DNA of 7,654 bases from Galbitalea sp036266835 (lineage in GTDB: Bacteria; Actinomycetota; Actinomycetes; Actinomycetales; Microbacteriaceae): contig DATAXD010000024.1 in NCBI GenBank assembly GCA_036266835.1, positions 1 through 7,654 on the forward strand. Direction: 5' to 3'. This document shows positions 1 through 5,505 of this stretch, piece by piece. Position numbers and translations under genes: made by a program. The notes beneath the pieces are model-generated. The model had not been told where the DNA came from, did no database searches, and was given only the letters and a program-made list of their open reading frames with translations. The number at the start of each line of letters is the position of its first letter. Positions within the stretch are counted from its first letter, which is position 1.

Positions 1-311
1 ATCGGCTCGCCCGAGCGGCGGACCGCATCGACCATCGCGATGAGCTCTGGATGCACGAGCGACTGGTTCCACACCAGGCCGAACGCGAGCGCGCCCGGCG
101 ACGCCTTGACTACCGTGTTCGACGGGTCGATCACCACCCCGGCGGACTCGAGAGTGTCGAGAACCTGGTCCACGCCATCCGGCACTGCGGTGTTGATCAC
201 CTCGGCTGCGTCCTGTCCTCGCCGGGCCGCGACAACGACGATGACCACGACCCCGGCACCGACCAGAAGGCCGAACACCAGGGCGAGGGGCACCAGCGTT
301 GTGGGGTCCAT
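1..311 (-). CDS. senX3: SenX3/PhoR-type sensor histidine kinase, N-terminal part (cut by window edge)
   Basis: Reading leftward from the ATG at 311-309 gives 103 codons with no stop before the window edge. Seen: residues about 5-28 form one strongly hydrophobic segment followed by two arginines, which suggests a single N-terminal membrane anchor. From about residue 45 the sequence has a PAS-like look (GVVIDPSNTV, then ALAFGLV). This arrangement is what I remember of the N-terminus of SenX3-type phosphate-sensing kinases, which autophosphorylate and signal to RegX3/PhoP under phosphate limitation. The kinase core (H box, ATPase domain) and any partner regulator lie outside the window, so catalytic function is inferred. 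The divergent position next to phoU, across a PHO-box-like array, supports the assignment. There is no Shine-Dalgarno sequence before the ATG, but a TAATCT hexamer ends 7 bases upstream, so the message may be leaderless. Confidence 0.8.
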   Translation of the reverse strand, partial: MDPTTLVPLALVFGLLVGAGVVVIVVVAARRGQDAAEVINTAVPDGVDQVLDTLESAGVVIDPSNTVVKASPGALAFGLVWNQSLVHPELIAMVDAVRRSGEP

Positions 312-318
312 AGCGACT

Positions 319-324
319 AGATTA
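319..324 (-). promoter_or_regulatory. Candidate -10 element for the senX3-type kinase (leaderless)
   Basis: On the minus strand TAATCT fits the actinobacterial TANNNT -10 pattern and ends 7 bases before the ATG at 311. This would put the transcription start at or next to the start codon. No clear -35 hexamer is visible at the usual distance; the bases there are GC-rich. Confidence 0.45.
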
Positions 325-373
325 GTAAGAGTTTGAGCCGGTCCCCGGGGTCCGGAACATTCTGCTGAGGCCG

Positions 374-417
374 CTTCAACCAATGTTCAATTCGCGGCCA
401 CCCACCGTTAACGTTGG
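374..417 (+). promoter_or_regulatory. PHO-box-like array of four 11-bp units between senX3 and phoU
   Basis: Seen: heptads CTTCAAC (374), GTTCAAT (385), GGCCACC (396) and GTTAACG (407) start exactly 11 bases apart. Known: actinobacterial PhoP/RegX3 sites (PHO boxes) are tandem 11-bp units with a GTTCACC-like core. Against that core the units match at 5, 5, 5 and 4 of 7 positions. The array lies between two divergent phosphate-regulation genes and overlaps the likely phoU -35 region, where an activator would be expected to bind. Binding itself is inferred. Confidence 0.65.
386..414 (+). promoter_or_regulatory. Candidate phoU promoter embedded in the PHO-box array
   Basis: TTCAAT (386-391) and TAACGT (409-414) are 17 bases apart and resemble -35 and -10 hexamers. 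The predicted start near 421 would give a leader of about 60 bases. The poor -35 match, together with the overlapping 11-bp units, suits an activator-dependent promoter. Confidence 0.45.
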
Positions 418-482
418 CGGGTCAGTGTGGCCGCAAGGACTGTGTGGGTCAGACGTGCCCGCAGCGAAGGGAAGCCAGGGAC

Positions 483-1136
483 ATGCGCGAAGTTTTCCAG
501 CAGGAGCTGCGCGAGGTGCAGGATCGCCTCGTCGAAATTGCTGACTTCGTGGCCGTTTCCATCGAGCACGCGACCAGTGCCTTCAACGAATCGAACGTTT
601 CGCTCGCCGAAACAGTCATCGCGGACGACAGCAAGATCGACAGCGCAGCCCTCGAGCTCGACGAGTTGGCGATCAACATCCTCGCCCGCCAGCAGCCGGT
701 CGCGCGCGACCTGCGCATCGTCGTAAGCGCACTCCGCATCAGCGCGTCGCTCGAACGGATGGGCGACATGAGCGAGCACATCGCGCAGCTCGCCCGCTAC
801 CGTTTCCCGGACAAGGTGGTGCCCAAAAGCCTCCGGCCGACCTTCAAGGAAATGGGAGTGCTGGATGTCGAGATCGCGCGCAAGCTCGTCGAGTTGCTGA
901 AGACCGAGGACCTGAAGATCGCCGAAGACATCCGCAATGAAGACGACAAGGTGGATGCGCTTCACCTCTCGGTCTTCGACAAGGTGCTCGGCGAGACGTG
1001 GAAGGGTGAGGCCATCGACACGGTCGACTCGACTCTCGCATCCCGTTACCACGAGCGCTTCGCCGACCATGCGGTGTCGATCGCCAAGAAGGTGCAGTAC
1101 CTCGCGACCGGCGACTGGATCCCGGTCGAGAGCTAG
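483..1136 (+). CDS. phoU: Phosphate signalling regulator PhoU
   Basis: This 217-residue protein is of normal length for PhoU, the cytoplasmic negative regulator that links the PstSCAB phosphate transporter to its sensor kinase. Seen: it is a two-repeat, all-helical protein with the expected metal-binding E/DxxxD motif in each repeat, ERMGD (E91, D95) and ERFAD (E191, D195). The second is followed by HAVSIAKKV, typical of the last PhoU helix. I chose the ATG at 483 because MREVFQQEL aligns with PhoU N-termini I remember (MRTAYHEQL in mycobacteria). A longer in-frame reading from 414 would add 23 residues unlike PhoU and would start inside the likely promoter. The gene is divergent from the senX3-type kinase and converges on the gpmA pair. 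Regulation by PhoP/RegX3 through the 374-417 array is inferred. Confidence 0.95.
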   Translation: MREVFQQELREVQDRLVEIADFVAVSIEHATSAFNESNVSLAETVIADDSKIDSAALELDELAINILARQQPVARDLRIVVSALRISASLERMGDMSEHIAQLARYRFPDKVVPKSLRPTFKEMGVLDVEIARKLVELLKTEDLKIAEDIRNEDDKVDALHLSVFDKVLGETWKGEAIDTVDSTLASRYHERFADHAVSIAKKVQYLATGDWIPVES

Positions 1137-1157
1137 CGCTTCGCGCGTCTCCGCCCG

Positions 1158-1229
1158 GGCAAAGTCTCCACTTCGGGGCAGAGTCCCGCTGGCGCCGTAG
1201 GTACTTTGCCCCAAAGTGGAGACATTGCC
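1158..1229. repeat. Long imperfect inverted repeat between convergent phoU and the 2H phosphoesterase
   Basis: The left arm (1158-1184) and right arm (1203-1229) are reverse complements over 27 positions with three mismatches, separated by 18 bases. The best-matching core is GTCTCCACTT. The transcript of either strand could fold into a stem of about 27 pairs, and the site is where convergent transcription must end, 22 bases after phoU and 9 bases after the other stop. No T-run follows on either strand, so it is not a classical intrinsic terminator. It could be a bidirectional terminator or mRNA-protecting hairpin, or a dispersed palindromic element. There is no second copy in the window. Confidence 0.85.
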
Positions 1230-1238
1230 GCGGGCCAG

Positions 1239-1712
1239 CTACACCGTGTAGCGGGTCGCTACTGCGCGGTGCTGTCGCGGGTCGTGTTCGACATCGAGCT
1301 CAATGAGACTCACCGAGTCCAGCCGGATCCACTCACCCGCCGCTGCATCCCATCCGGGGGTCCGCGTGATGTGCGCGCGGAATCCCGAGCCCGAATACTC
1401 GGGAGTTTCGATGTGGATGTCGAGCAGCGTCAGTGCGCTCAGTAAGTTTCGGTGCATCCGATCGATCTCTTCGCTGGCGTCCAGTATGACGACCGGCAGA
1501 TCCGCGTTGGGGCCGAAGCCGACATCCGCTCCCGTGAGAGCGGTCACCGGCAGCTCTTCGGCGGCCCGGCCGAGCCGATCAATCAGCTCGGAGACTGCTT
1601 CGCCGTAGCGAAAGTTGCCGACGATCGTCACGTGCAACGGAATCTCGCTTGCGCGGAAAGTTGCGCCCTCTGTCTGTGGGTCGAGGAACGAGCACACCGC
1701 GAAGCGCGGCAT
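1239..1712 (-). CDS. 2H phosphoesterase superfamily protein (2'-5' RNA ligase/LigT-like)
   Basis: The 157-residue product carries the two HxT motifs that define the 2H phosphoesterase fold: H27-V-T29 in LHVTIVG and H114-I-T116 in AHITRTPG. They are 87 residues apart, as expected for the two halves of the active site. Family members hydrolyse or join 2',5' or cyclic phosphodiester bonds in RNA or nucleotides; the substrate here cannot be read from the sequence. I prefer the ATG at 1712; a GTG two codons earlier (1718) is also possible. The gene starts within 10 bases after the gpmA stop and is surely cotranscribed with it. Upstream, the gpmA tail supplies a purine-rich AAGAAGTAGG stretch. The 3' end is 9 bases from the long inverted repeat. 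Any link to glycolysis is unproven. Confidence 0.8.
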   Translation of the reverse strand: MPRFAVCSFLDPQTEGATFRASEIPLHVTIVGNFRYGEAVSELIDRLGRAAEELPVTALTGADVGFGPNADLPVVILDASEEIDRMHRNLLSALTLLDIHIETPEYSGSGFRAHITRTPGWDAAAGEWIRLDSVSLIELDVEHDPRQHRAVATRYTV

Positions 1713-1721
1713 CCGCACCGC

Positions 1722-2465
1722 CTACTTCTTGCCCTGGTTCGCGACGGCGGCGGCACCCGCGGCGGCGGCCTCGGGATCGAGGTACTCGCCGGGCATGGTC
1801 GGCATGAACGTGTCGTCCAGGTGATAGACGAGCGGGATACCGGTGGGAACGTTGAGTTCGGCGATGTCGGCATCGCTGATGCCGTCGAGGTGCTTGATGA
1901 GCGCGCGGAGCGAGTTTCCGTGCGCGGTGACGAGCACGGTCTTGCCGGCGGCCAAGTCAACCGTGATGTCGGACTCCCAGTAGGGCAGCAACCGATCGAT
2001 CACGAGCTTCAGTGACTCGGTGCGCGGGATCTCGCCGTCGATGTCGGCATAACGCTCGTCGTGCACCTGGCTGTACTCGGCGTCGTCCGCGAGCGGCGGC
2101 GGAGGGACGTCGAACGAGCGGCGCCACTCCTGAAATTTCTCCGGACCGTACTTCTCCAGAGTGTCGGCCTTGTCGAGTCCCTGCAGCGCGCCGTAGTGAC
2201 GCTCGTTCAGTCGCCAGCTGCGCTTGACCGGAATCCAGAGCCGGTCGTAAACATCCAGTGCCAGATCTGCCGTCTGGATCGCACGCGACAGCACGCTCGT
2301 GTACAGGATGTCGGCTTTCAGGCCGGATGCCGCCAGCAGCTCCCCGGCGCGATTCGCCTCGGTCACGCCCTGGTCGCTCAGGCGCACATCGACCCATCCG
2401 GTGAAGAGGTTCTTCTGGTTCCAGTCTGAGTTGCCATGCCGGAGCAGGATCAGCGTCGAAGTCAT
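1722..2465 (-). CDS. gpmA: 2,3-bisphosphoglycerate-dependent phosphoglycerate mutase
   Basis: This 247-residue cytoplasmic enzyme interconverts 3- and 2-phosphoglycerate in glycolysis and gluconeogenesis through a phosphohistidine. Seen: LLRHG near the N-terminus gives the phosphorylated H10. R61 lies in SVLSRAIQTA, E88 in RLNERHYGALQG, and the second catalytic histidine H182 in VTAHGNSLRAL. The usual RHGES is RHGNS here, a substitution I recall from other actinobacterial members. The length suits the dPGM family. The C-terminus ends in an alanine-rich tail. The ATG at 2465 is the natural start, since MTSTLILLRHG has the normal N-terminal spacing. There is no Shine-Dalgarno sequence, but TAGGCT ends 6 bases upstream, so the message may be leaderless. 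In mycobacteria gpm1 also sits beside senX3-regX3, so closeness to phoU and senX3 fits. The 2H gene follows immediately. Confidence 0.95.
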   Translation of the reverse strand: MTSTLILLRHGNSDWNQKNLFTGWVDVRLSDQGVTEANRAGELLAASGLKADILYTSVLSRAIQTADLALDVYDRLWIPVKRSWRLNERHYGALQGLDKADTLEKYGPEKFQEWRRSFDVPPPPLADDAEYSQVHDERYADIDGEIPRTESLKLVIDRLLPYWESDITVDLAAGKTVLVTAHGNSLRALIKHLDGISDADIAELNVPTGIPLVYHLDDTFMPTMPGEYLDPEAAAAGAAAVANQGKK

Positions 2466-2471
2466 GCGGCA

Positions 2472-2477
2472 AGCCTA
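2472..2477 (-). promoter_or_regulatory. Candidate -10 element for gpmA (leaderless)
   Basis: On the minus strand TAGGCT fits TANNNT and ends exactly 6 bases before the gpmA ATG, so transcription would begin at the start codon. No ribosome-binding sequence precedes the ATG, which agrees with this. Confidence 0.45.
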
Positions 2478-2526
2478 TTGATCCGCCGATGAGTTCCGTA
2501 ACTCAGCCGTGCGGCCGCCAGCGCGA

Positions 2527-2532
2527 CAGAAT
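2527..2532 (+). promoter_or_regulatory. Candidate -10 element for the methyltransferase-like gene
   Basis: CAGAAT ends exactly 6 bases before the ATG at 2539, the spacing expected for a leaderless message. The first base departs from TANNNT, so the call is weak. The 73-bp gap also holds the oppositely oriented gpmA promoter. Confidence 0.3.
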
Positions 2533-2538
2533 TGATGG

Positions 2539-3321
2539 ATGGCGGAGGGACGGATCACGCGCGGCACGACCGGCGTCAACCGGCTGCGGCGCGTCGACCG
2601 CTGGATGACGACGCTGAGCGTCCTGCGGCAGACATCGGACCCGCTGGTCGTCGACCTCGGATACGGTGCGAGCGCGACGACCAGCCTCGAGCTCCACGAA
2701 CGGCTCGCGAAGATCCGTCCTGACGTCGAGGTCATCGGCGTCGAGATCGACCCGGAGCGAGTCGCCATCGCGAGTCGGGATGCGCGAGAAGGCGTGAGTT
2801 TCCGAGAGGGCGGTTTCGAGGTGCCGCTGCCGCACGGGCGACGACCCGCAATCATCCGCGCGCTCAACGTGCTGCGGCAATACGACGAGTCAGAAGTCGC
2901 GGCCGCGTGGGGACGGATGATCGCGCGTCTCCAACCCGGAGGCGTCCTGGTCGAGGGCACCTGCAACGAGACCGGTCGCGTGTGCAGCTGGGTCGCGCTC
3001 ACGGATGCCGGCCCGCAAACGTTCACGATCAGCCTGCGTCTGGCGGCGCTGGACGAGCCGTCGATCGTGGCGGAACGACTGCCCAAAGCTCTCATCCACC
3101 GCAACGTTCCCGGTGAGCGCATCCACGACTACCTGAACGACCTGGACCGGCAGTGGCAGATCAACGCGCCGCTCTCGGTCTACGGCCCGTCGCAACGCTG
3201 GATCGCCACTGCCGAGGCGATGCGAAAAGGCGGATGGCCGGTCGAGGGTGCCAAAGCACGTTGGCGGCTCGGCGAACTCACGGTGCGATGGGATGCCGTG
3301 GCACCCGCGATCACGCCTTAG
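2539..3321 (+). CDS. Class I SAM-dependent methyltransferase-like protein
   Basis: The product has 260 residues. Seen: VVDLGYGAS (37-45) resembles the SAM-binding motif I, although the glycine pattern is loose. It is followed after a helix by GVEIDPERV (67-75), whose acidic E69 would contact the ribose of SAM, and by LQPGG (131-135), as in the strand after motif IV. This order matches the Rossmann core of class I methyltransferases. The C-terminal half has no feature I can assign to a substrate, and the spermidine synthase fold is an alternative. An upstream out-of-frame ATG (2535) is not used; the ATG at 2539 opens the frame with the methyltransferase core. The gene is divergent from gpmA and its last 11 bases overlap the end of the ygfZ-like gene on the other strand. 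Confidence 0.7.
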   Translation: MAEGRITRGTTGVNRLRRVDRWMTTLSVLRQTSDPLVVDLGYGASATTSLELHERLAKIRPDVEVIGVEIDPERVAIASRDAREGVSFREGGFEVPLPHGRRPAIIRALNVLRQYDESEVAAAWGRMIARLQPGGVLVEGTCNETGRVCSWVALTDAGPQTFTISLRLAALDEPSIVAERLPKALIHRNVPGERIHDYLNDLDRQWQINAPLSVYGPSQRWIATAEAMRKGGWPVEGAKARWRLGELTVRWDAVAPAITP

Positions 3322-4414
3322 CCGGACGGCCTCCGAGCCGCGGCAGCCTGGGAATGTCCGCCTCGGCGCCTGCCGACGGCGGCACGATGACCTCCTGCGC
3401 GGCCGCGATGTCGACCTCCCCGGCTCGCACAATCAGCTGCGCATCCGGATCCGTGGTGCGCTTGACGACCGCGAGCGCGATCGGCCCGAGCTCATAATGC
3501 ACGGCGGCGGATGTCACCGTACCGACCTCGACGTCGCCGAGCAGCACCGCGTCCCCGTGCGACGGAAGCACGCCATCCGATCCGTCGAGGTGCAGCATCA
3601 CGAGGCGCCGCGGAGGATGCCCGAGGTTGTGCACTTTCGCGATCGTTTCCTGGCCGCGGTAGCAACCCTTGGTCAGGTGCACGGCCGATCGCAGCCAGTC
3701 GAGCTCATGGGGAATCGTGCGGTCATCCACTTCGGTTGCCAGCCGTGGACGCCACGCCGCGATCCGCAGCGCCTCCAGCGCCAGTGTGCCAGCGACGGCG
3801 ACACCACGTTGCACGAGCCCTTCGACGAGCTCGGGGAGCGCTCTGCGTTCGACGAGGATTTCGCTGTACGTCCAGGCCGAGCCAGGATGCGCCGCGGTTG
3901 CCGCGTACTGATGGCCGCCCGCGGTCACCGCGGGCCACGGGTCGTGCCAGAGAAGCGGCACCCCGTTTGGTGCGGCCGCCGGCAGCTCGGGAGCGCCGAG
4001 TGTGCCGATCGTCGCGAACTCCGCGGAGCGATCCTCGACGCCCACACGGAGCATGAAGATCATCCGATTGAGCCACGCGCTCAGCCCCACAGCTTCCGCC
4101 GCCTCGAGCAGCAGCCAGGTCGTAACCCCGTCATCGAGCATCCGGATGTCGTATTCGAGTCGTCCGGTCGGCTCCAGCAGCAGAGTCTCGGCCGACTCGC
4201 CCGGTGCGAGCTTCGCGACCGACTGGGAGGTCAGCGAATCGAGCCAGGTCAGTCGATCCTCGCCGGTCACGGCAAGAACCGCCCGATCGGCGAGATCGAC
4301 GATCGCTCCGCCGGAGGCAAGCGACCGCTGCTCCGCGAGCGGATTGCCGTAGTGCTCGGGCGGCGAGCCGACCGCGCCCGGCAAACCCTCAAATGTAGTC
4401 GCTGCTTCACTCAA
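3311..4414 (-). CDS. ygfZ: Folate-binding protein YgfZ (Fe-S cluster maintenance, GcvT-like)
   Basis: The 367-residue product has the YgfZ signature K-G-C-Y-x-G-Q-E at 249-256 (C251), followed by a basic VHNLGHPPRRL stretch. The N-terminal half resembles the aminomethyltransferase (GcvT) fold, including TWLDSLTSQ near residue 56. YgfZ/IBA57 proteins use tetrahydrofolate to support assembly or repair of certain Fe-S enzymes in the cytoplasm. The best start is a TTG (4414-4412) that overlaps the end of the upstream nitrobindin-like gene by 8 bases. GGGGAGG lies about 10 bases before it, so the two are probably translationally coupled. The 3' end overlaps the convergent methyltransferase-like gene by 11 bases. 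I recall Rv0811c of M. tuberculosis as the counterpart, again near the FABP-like Rv0813c. Confidence 0.9.
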   Translation of the reverse strand: MSEAATTFEGLPGAVGSPPEHYGNPLAEQRSLASGGAIVDLADRAVLAVTGEDRLTWLDSLTSQSVAKLAPGESAETLLLEPTGRLEYDIRMLDDGVTTWLLLEAAEAVGLSAWLNRMIFMLRVGVEDRSAEFATIGTLGAPELPAAAPNGVPLLWHDPWPAVTAGGHQYAATAAHPGSAWTYSEILVERRALPELVEGLVQRGVAVAGTLALEALRIAAWRPRLATEVDDRTIPHELDWLRSAVHLTKGCYRGQETIAKVHNLGHPPRRLVMLHLDGSDGVLPSHGDAVLLGDVEVGTVTSAAVHYELGPIALAVVKRTTDPDAQLIVRAGEVDIAAAQEVIVPPSAGAEADIPRLPRLGGRPAKA

Positions 4415-5027
4415 CGCGCTCGAGCCTCCCCGATGCGTGGGTGCGCAGATCCTGGCCCAGCGCCGCGATGTCCCAGGCCCACAGCAGCGCGCCTTCGACG
4501 AGTCCGTAAATGCGCGTTGCCGCCGCGTAATCCTTGGCGCTCGCGGAGCGCATCACCGCATCCGTCGCCAGGTCGATTCGTGCTCCCTTGACCTGTCCGA
4601 GATACAGCTCCTGAACACCGCCCGGATGAATCAGCGAAACCTCGAGGTCGAATCCGCCCGCGTCGTTGCGCAGCGTCTCGACGGCATCCGCGGTCTGAAA
4701 TGGGCGATCGCCGACGCCGGGGAGCATCGCGGGCCCCGGATCGCCGTCCCCGAGCTTGCGGCCGATCCGCCAGTAGCCGAGCTCGGATGCGAGGGCGGTG
4801 TCGACCCCGGTCCCTGAATCCGTCGACGGGAGCAGCCAACTCGTCGAACTGTAATTGAGATAGGGCAGGCCGTCCTGGCTGAACGAGACGCGCTGCCCGA
4901 ACTCGTGCTCACGCACGTCCTCGCCCACGGCATAGTGCACGACGCCGGAGCCCTCCCAGATTCCGAGCAGCCAGGACAGCGGCCCAATCTCGGGAGGCAG
5001 GGTGGTATCGAGGTCGAACAGAGCCAT
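4407..5027 (-). CDS. Nitrobindin/FABP-like haem-binding beta-barrel protein
   Basis: The product has 206 residues. Seen: LGIWEGSGVVHY contains GxWxGxG (G22, W24, G26, G28), the hallmark of the nitrobindin (THAP4-like, formerly DUF1794) barrel. Near the C-terminus H197 in LRTHASGRLERV sits where nitrobindins carry the haem-ligating histidine. Known: nitrobindins bind ferric haem and react with NO or peroxynitrite; the M. tuberculosis paralogue Rv0813c has the same fold, but its ligand is less certain. Haem binding here is therefore inferred. The stretch between the two motifs contains several acidic, glycine-rich loops, making it longer than minimal family members of about 160 residues. The ATG at 5027 is preceded by AGGAG at 7 bases. 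Its stop overlaps the ygfZ start, and the two small membrane genes lie just upstream on the same strand. Confidence 0.85.
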   Translation of the reverse strand: MALFDLDTTLPPEIGPLSWLLGIWEGSGVVHYAVGEDVREHEFGQRVSFSQDGLPYLNYSSTSWLLPSTDSGTGVDTALASELGYWRIGRKLGDGDPGPAMLPGVGDRPFQTADAVETLRNDAGGFDLEVSLIHPGGVQELYLGQVKGARIDLATDAVMRSASAKDYAAATRIYGLVEGALLWAWDIAALGQDLRTHASGRLERVE

Positions 5028-5071
5028 CAGCGACTCCTGACGCTTGGATTCATCGGCGTTAGAGCGAAGCG

Positions 5072-5182
5072 CTAGCGCTGCCCCTTGAAGAGGCCGACGA
5101 GCACGGTGAGCGCGATGAAAGCGATGGCAATGACCGCGAGCACGAGCAGGCCGACAAAGGTGAGTTCCAGCGCCACGATCAT
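5072..5182 (-). CDS. Predicted 36-residue single-pass membrane peptide
   Basis: This frame runs from the ATG at 5182 to a TAG at 5074-5072 and encodes 36 residues. About residues 8-31 are almost wholly hydrophobic (FVGLLVLAVIAIAFIALTVL), followed by the polar end GLFKGQR. An AGGA ribosome-binding sequence lies 7 bases before the ATG and overlaps the stop of the upstream 86-aa gene, 9 bases away, as in an operon. The 3' end contains a perfect 12-base palindrome, AGCGCTAGCGCT (5068-5079). Good codon use and strong operon spacing support a real gene, though it is shorter than automatic callers usually accept. I recognise no family. Its partner may be the adjacent 86-aa membrane protein. Confidence 0.65.
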   Translation of the reverse strand: MIVALELTFVGLLVLAVIAIAFIALTVLVGLFKGQR

Positions 5183-5191
5183 GTAAGAATC

Positions 5192-5452
5192 CTACGCGCC
5201 AACCAGTACCAGCACGCCGGTAGCGACCGCGAGCAGGATCGCCGCGCCGCCGATGCTCGCGGCCGTGCGCATCACCAGACCCTCTTTGGTCGAGAGGGCG
5301 AGCTGGATGATGAACGTCAGCAGCACCGCGGCAACCAGCACGATCGACAGCCAGCCGTAGATTTCGCCGGGTCGGGACAGGAATCCGACCAACACGGCGC
5401 CGACGATCGCGGCCACCCAGACGGGCACGATGCTGGGCAAACCGGAGGTCAC
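5192..5452 (-). CDS. Small membrane protein of unknown function, three predicted helices
   Basis: The 86-residue product has three hydrophobic segments at about 9-27, 33-53 and 62-84. They are joined by a short loop (SRPGEIYGW) and a loop with KEG (56-58) and R62. There is no signal peptidase site and no catalytic motif. The likely start is a GTG (5452-5450): the overlapping ATGs upstream run straight into TGA. A TAGCAT hexamer ends exactly 6 bases before it, so the message may be leaderless. The gene leads a minus-strand run with the 36-aa peptide, nitrobindin-like and ygfZ genes, and is divergent from glnR. I recall similar small actinobacterial membrane proteins near this locus, but cannot name a function. 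Confidence 0.75.
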   Translation of the reverse strand: MTSGLPSIVPVWVAAIVGAVLVGFLSRPGEIYGWLSIVLVAAVLLTFIIQLALSTKEGLVMRTAASIGGAAILLAVATGVLVLVGA

Positions 5453-5458
5453 ATCACC

Positions 5459-5464
5459 ATGCTA
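5459..5464 (-). promoter_or_regulatory. Candidate -10 element for the 86-aa membrane protein operon (leaderless)
   Basis: On the minus strand TAGCAT fits TANNNT and ends 6 bases before the GTG at 5452. The only other ribosome-binding candidate, GGTGAT, directly abuts the start, so a leaderless start is the simpler reading. Confidence 0.45.
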
Positions 5465-5473
5465 AGGCGCTTG

Positions 5474-5500
5474 TAGACTGTGCAACACGCACTTTGGAGG
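5474..5500 (+). promoter_or_regulatory. Candidate glnR -10 element and ribosome-binding site
   Basis: TAGACT (5474-5479) fits TANNNT and would start transcription near 5486. GGAGG (5496-5500) follows, 5 bases before the TTG at 5506. Unlike its neighbours, this gene seems to have a short leader with a strong Shine-Dalgarno sequence, which decides the start. The promoter is back to back with that of the membrane-protein operon. Confidence 0.55.
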
Positions 5501-5505
5501 ACCTC

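Noticed and set aside
414..482. N-terminal extension of PhoU by 23 residues
   Set aside because: The extra residues do not resemble PhoU and would begin in the predicted -10 region; the ATG at 483 matches family N-termini.
408..1214. 268-codon open frame on the minus strand
   Set aside because: It is opposite phoU and covers the inverted repeat and phoU promoter; no recognisable motif.
2475..3122. 215-codon open frame on the minus strand
   Set aside because: It is opposite the methyltransferase-like gene and crosses the divergent promoter region; serine/arginine-rich shadow composition.
3248..4591. 447-codon open frame on the plus strand
   Set aside because: It is antisense to the well-identified ygfZ and nitrobindin-like genes; its translation is rich in R, H and P without any domain, typical of a GC-rich shadow frame.
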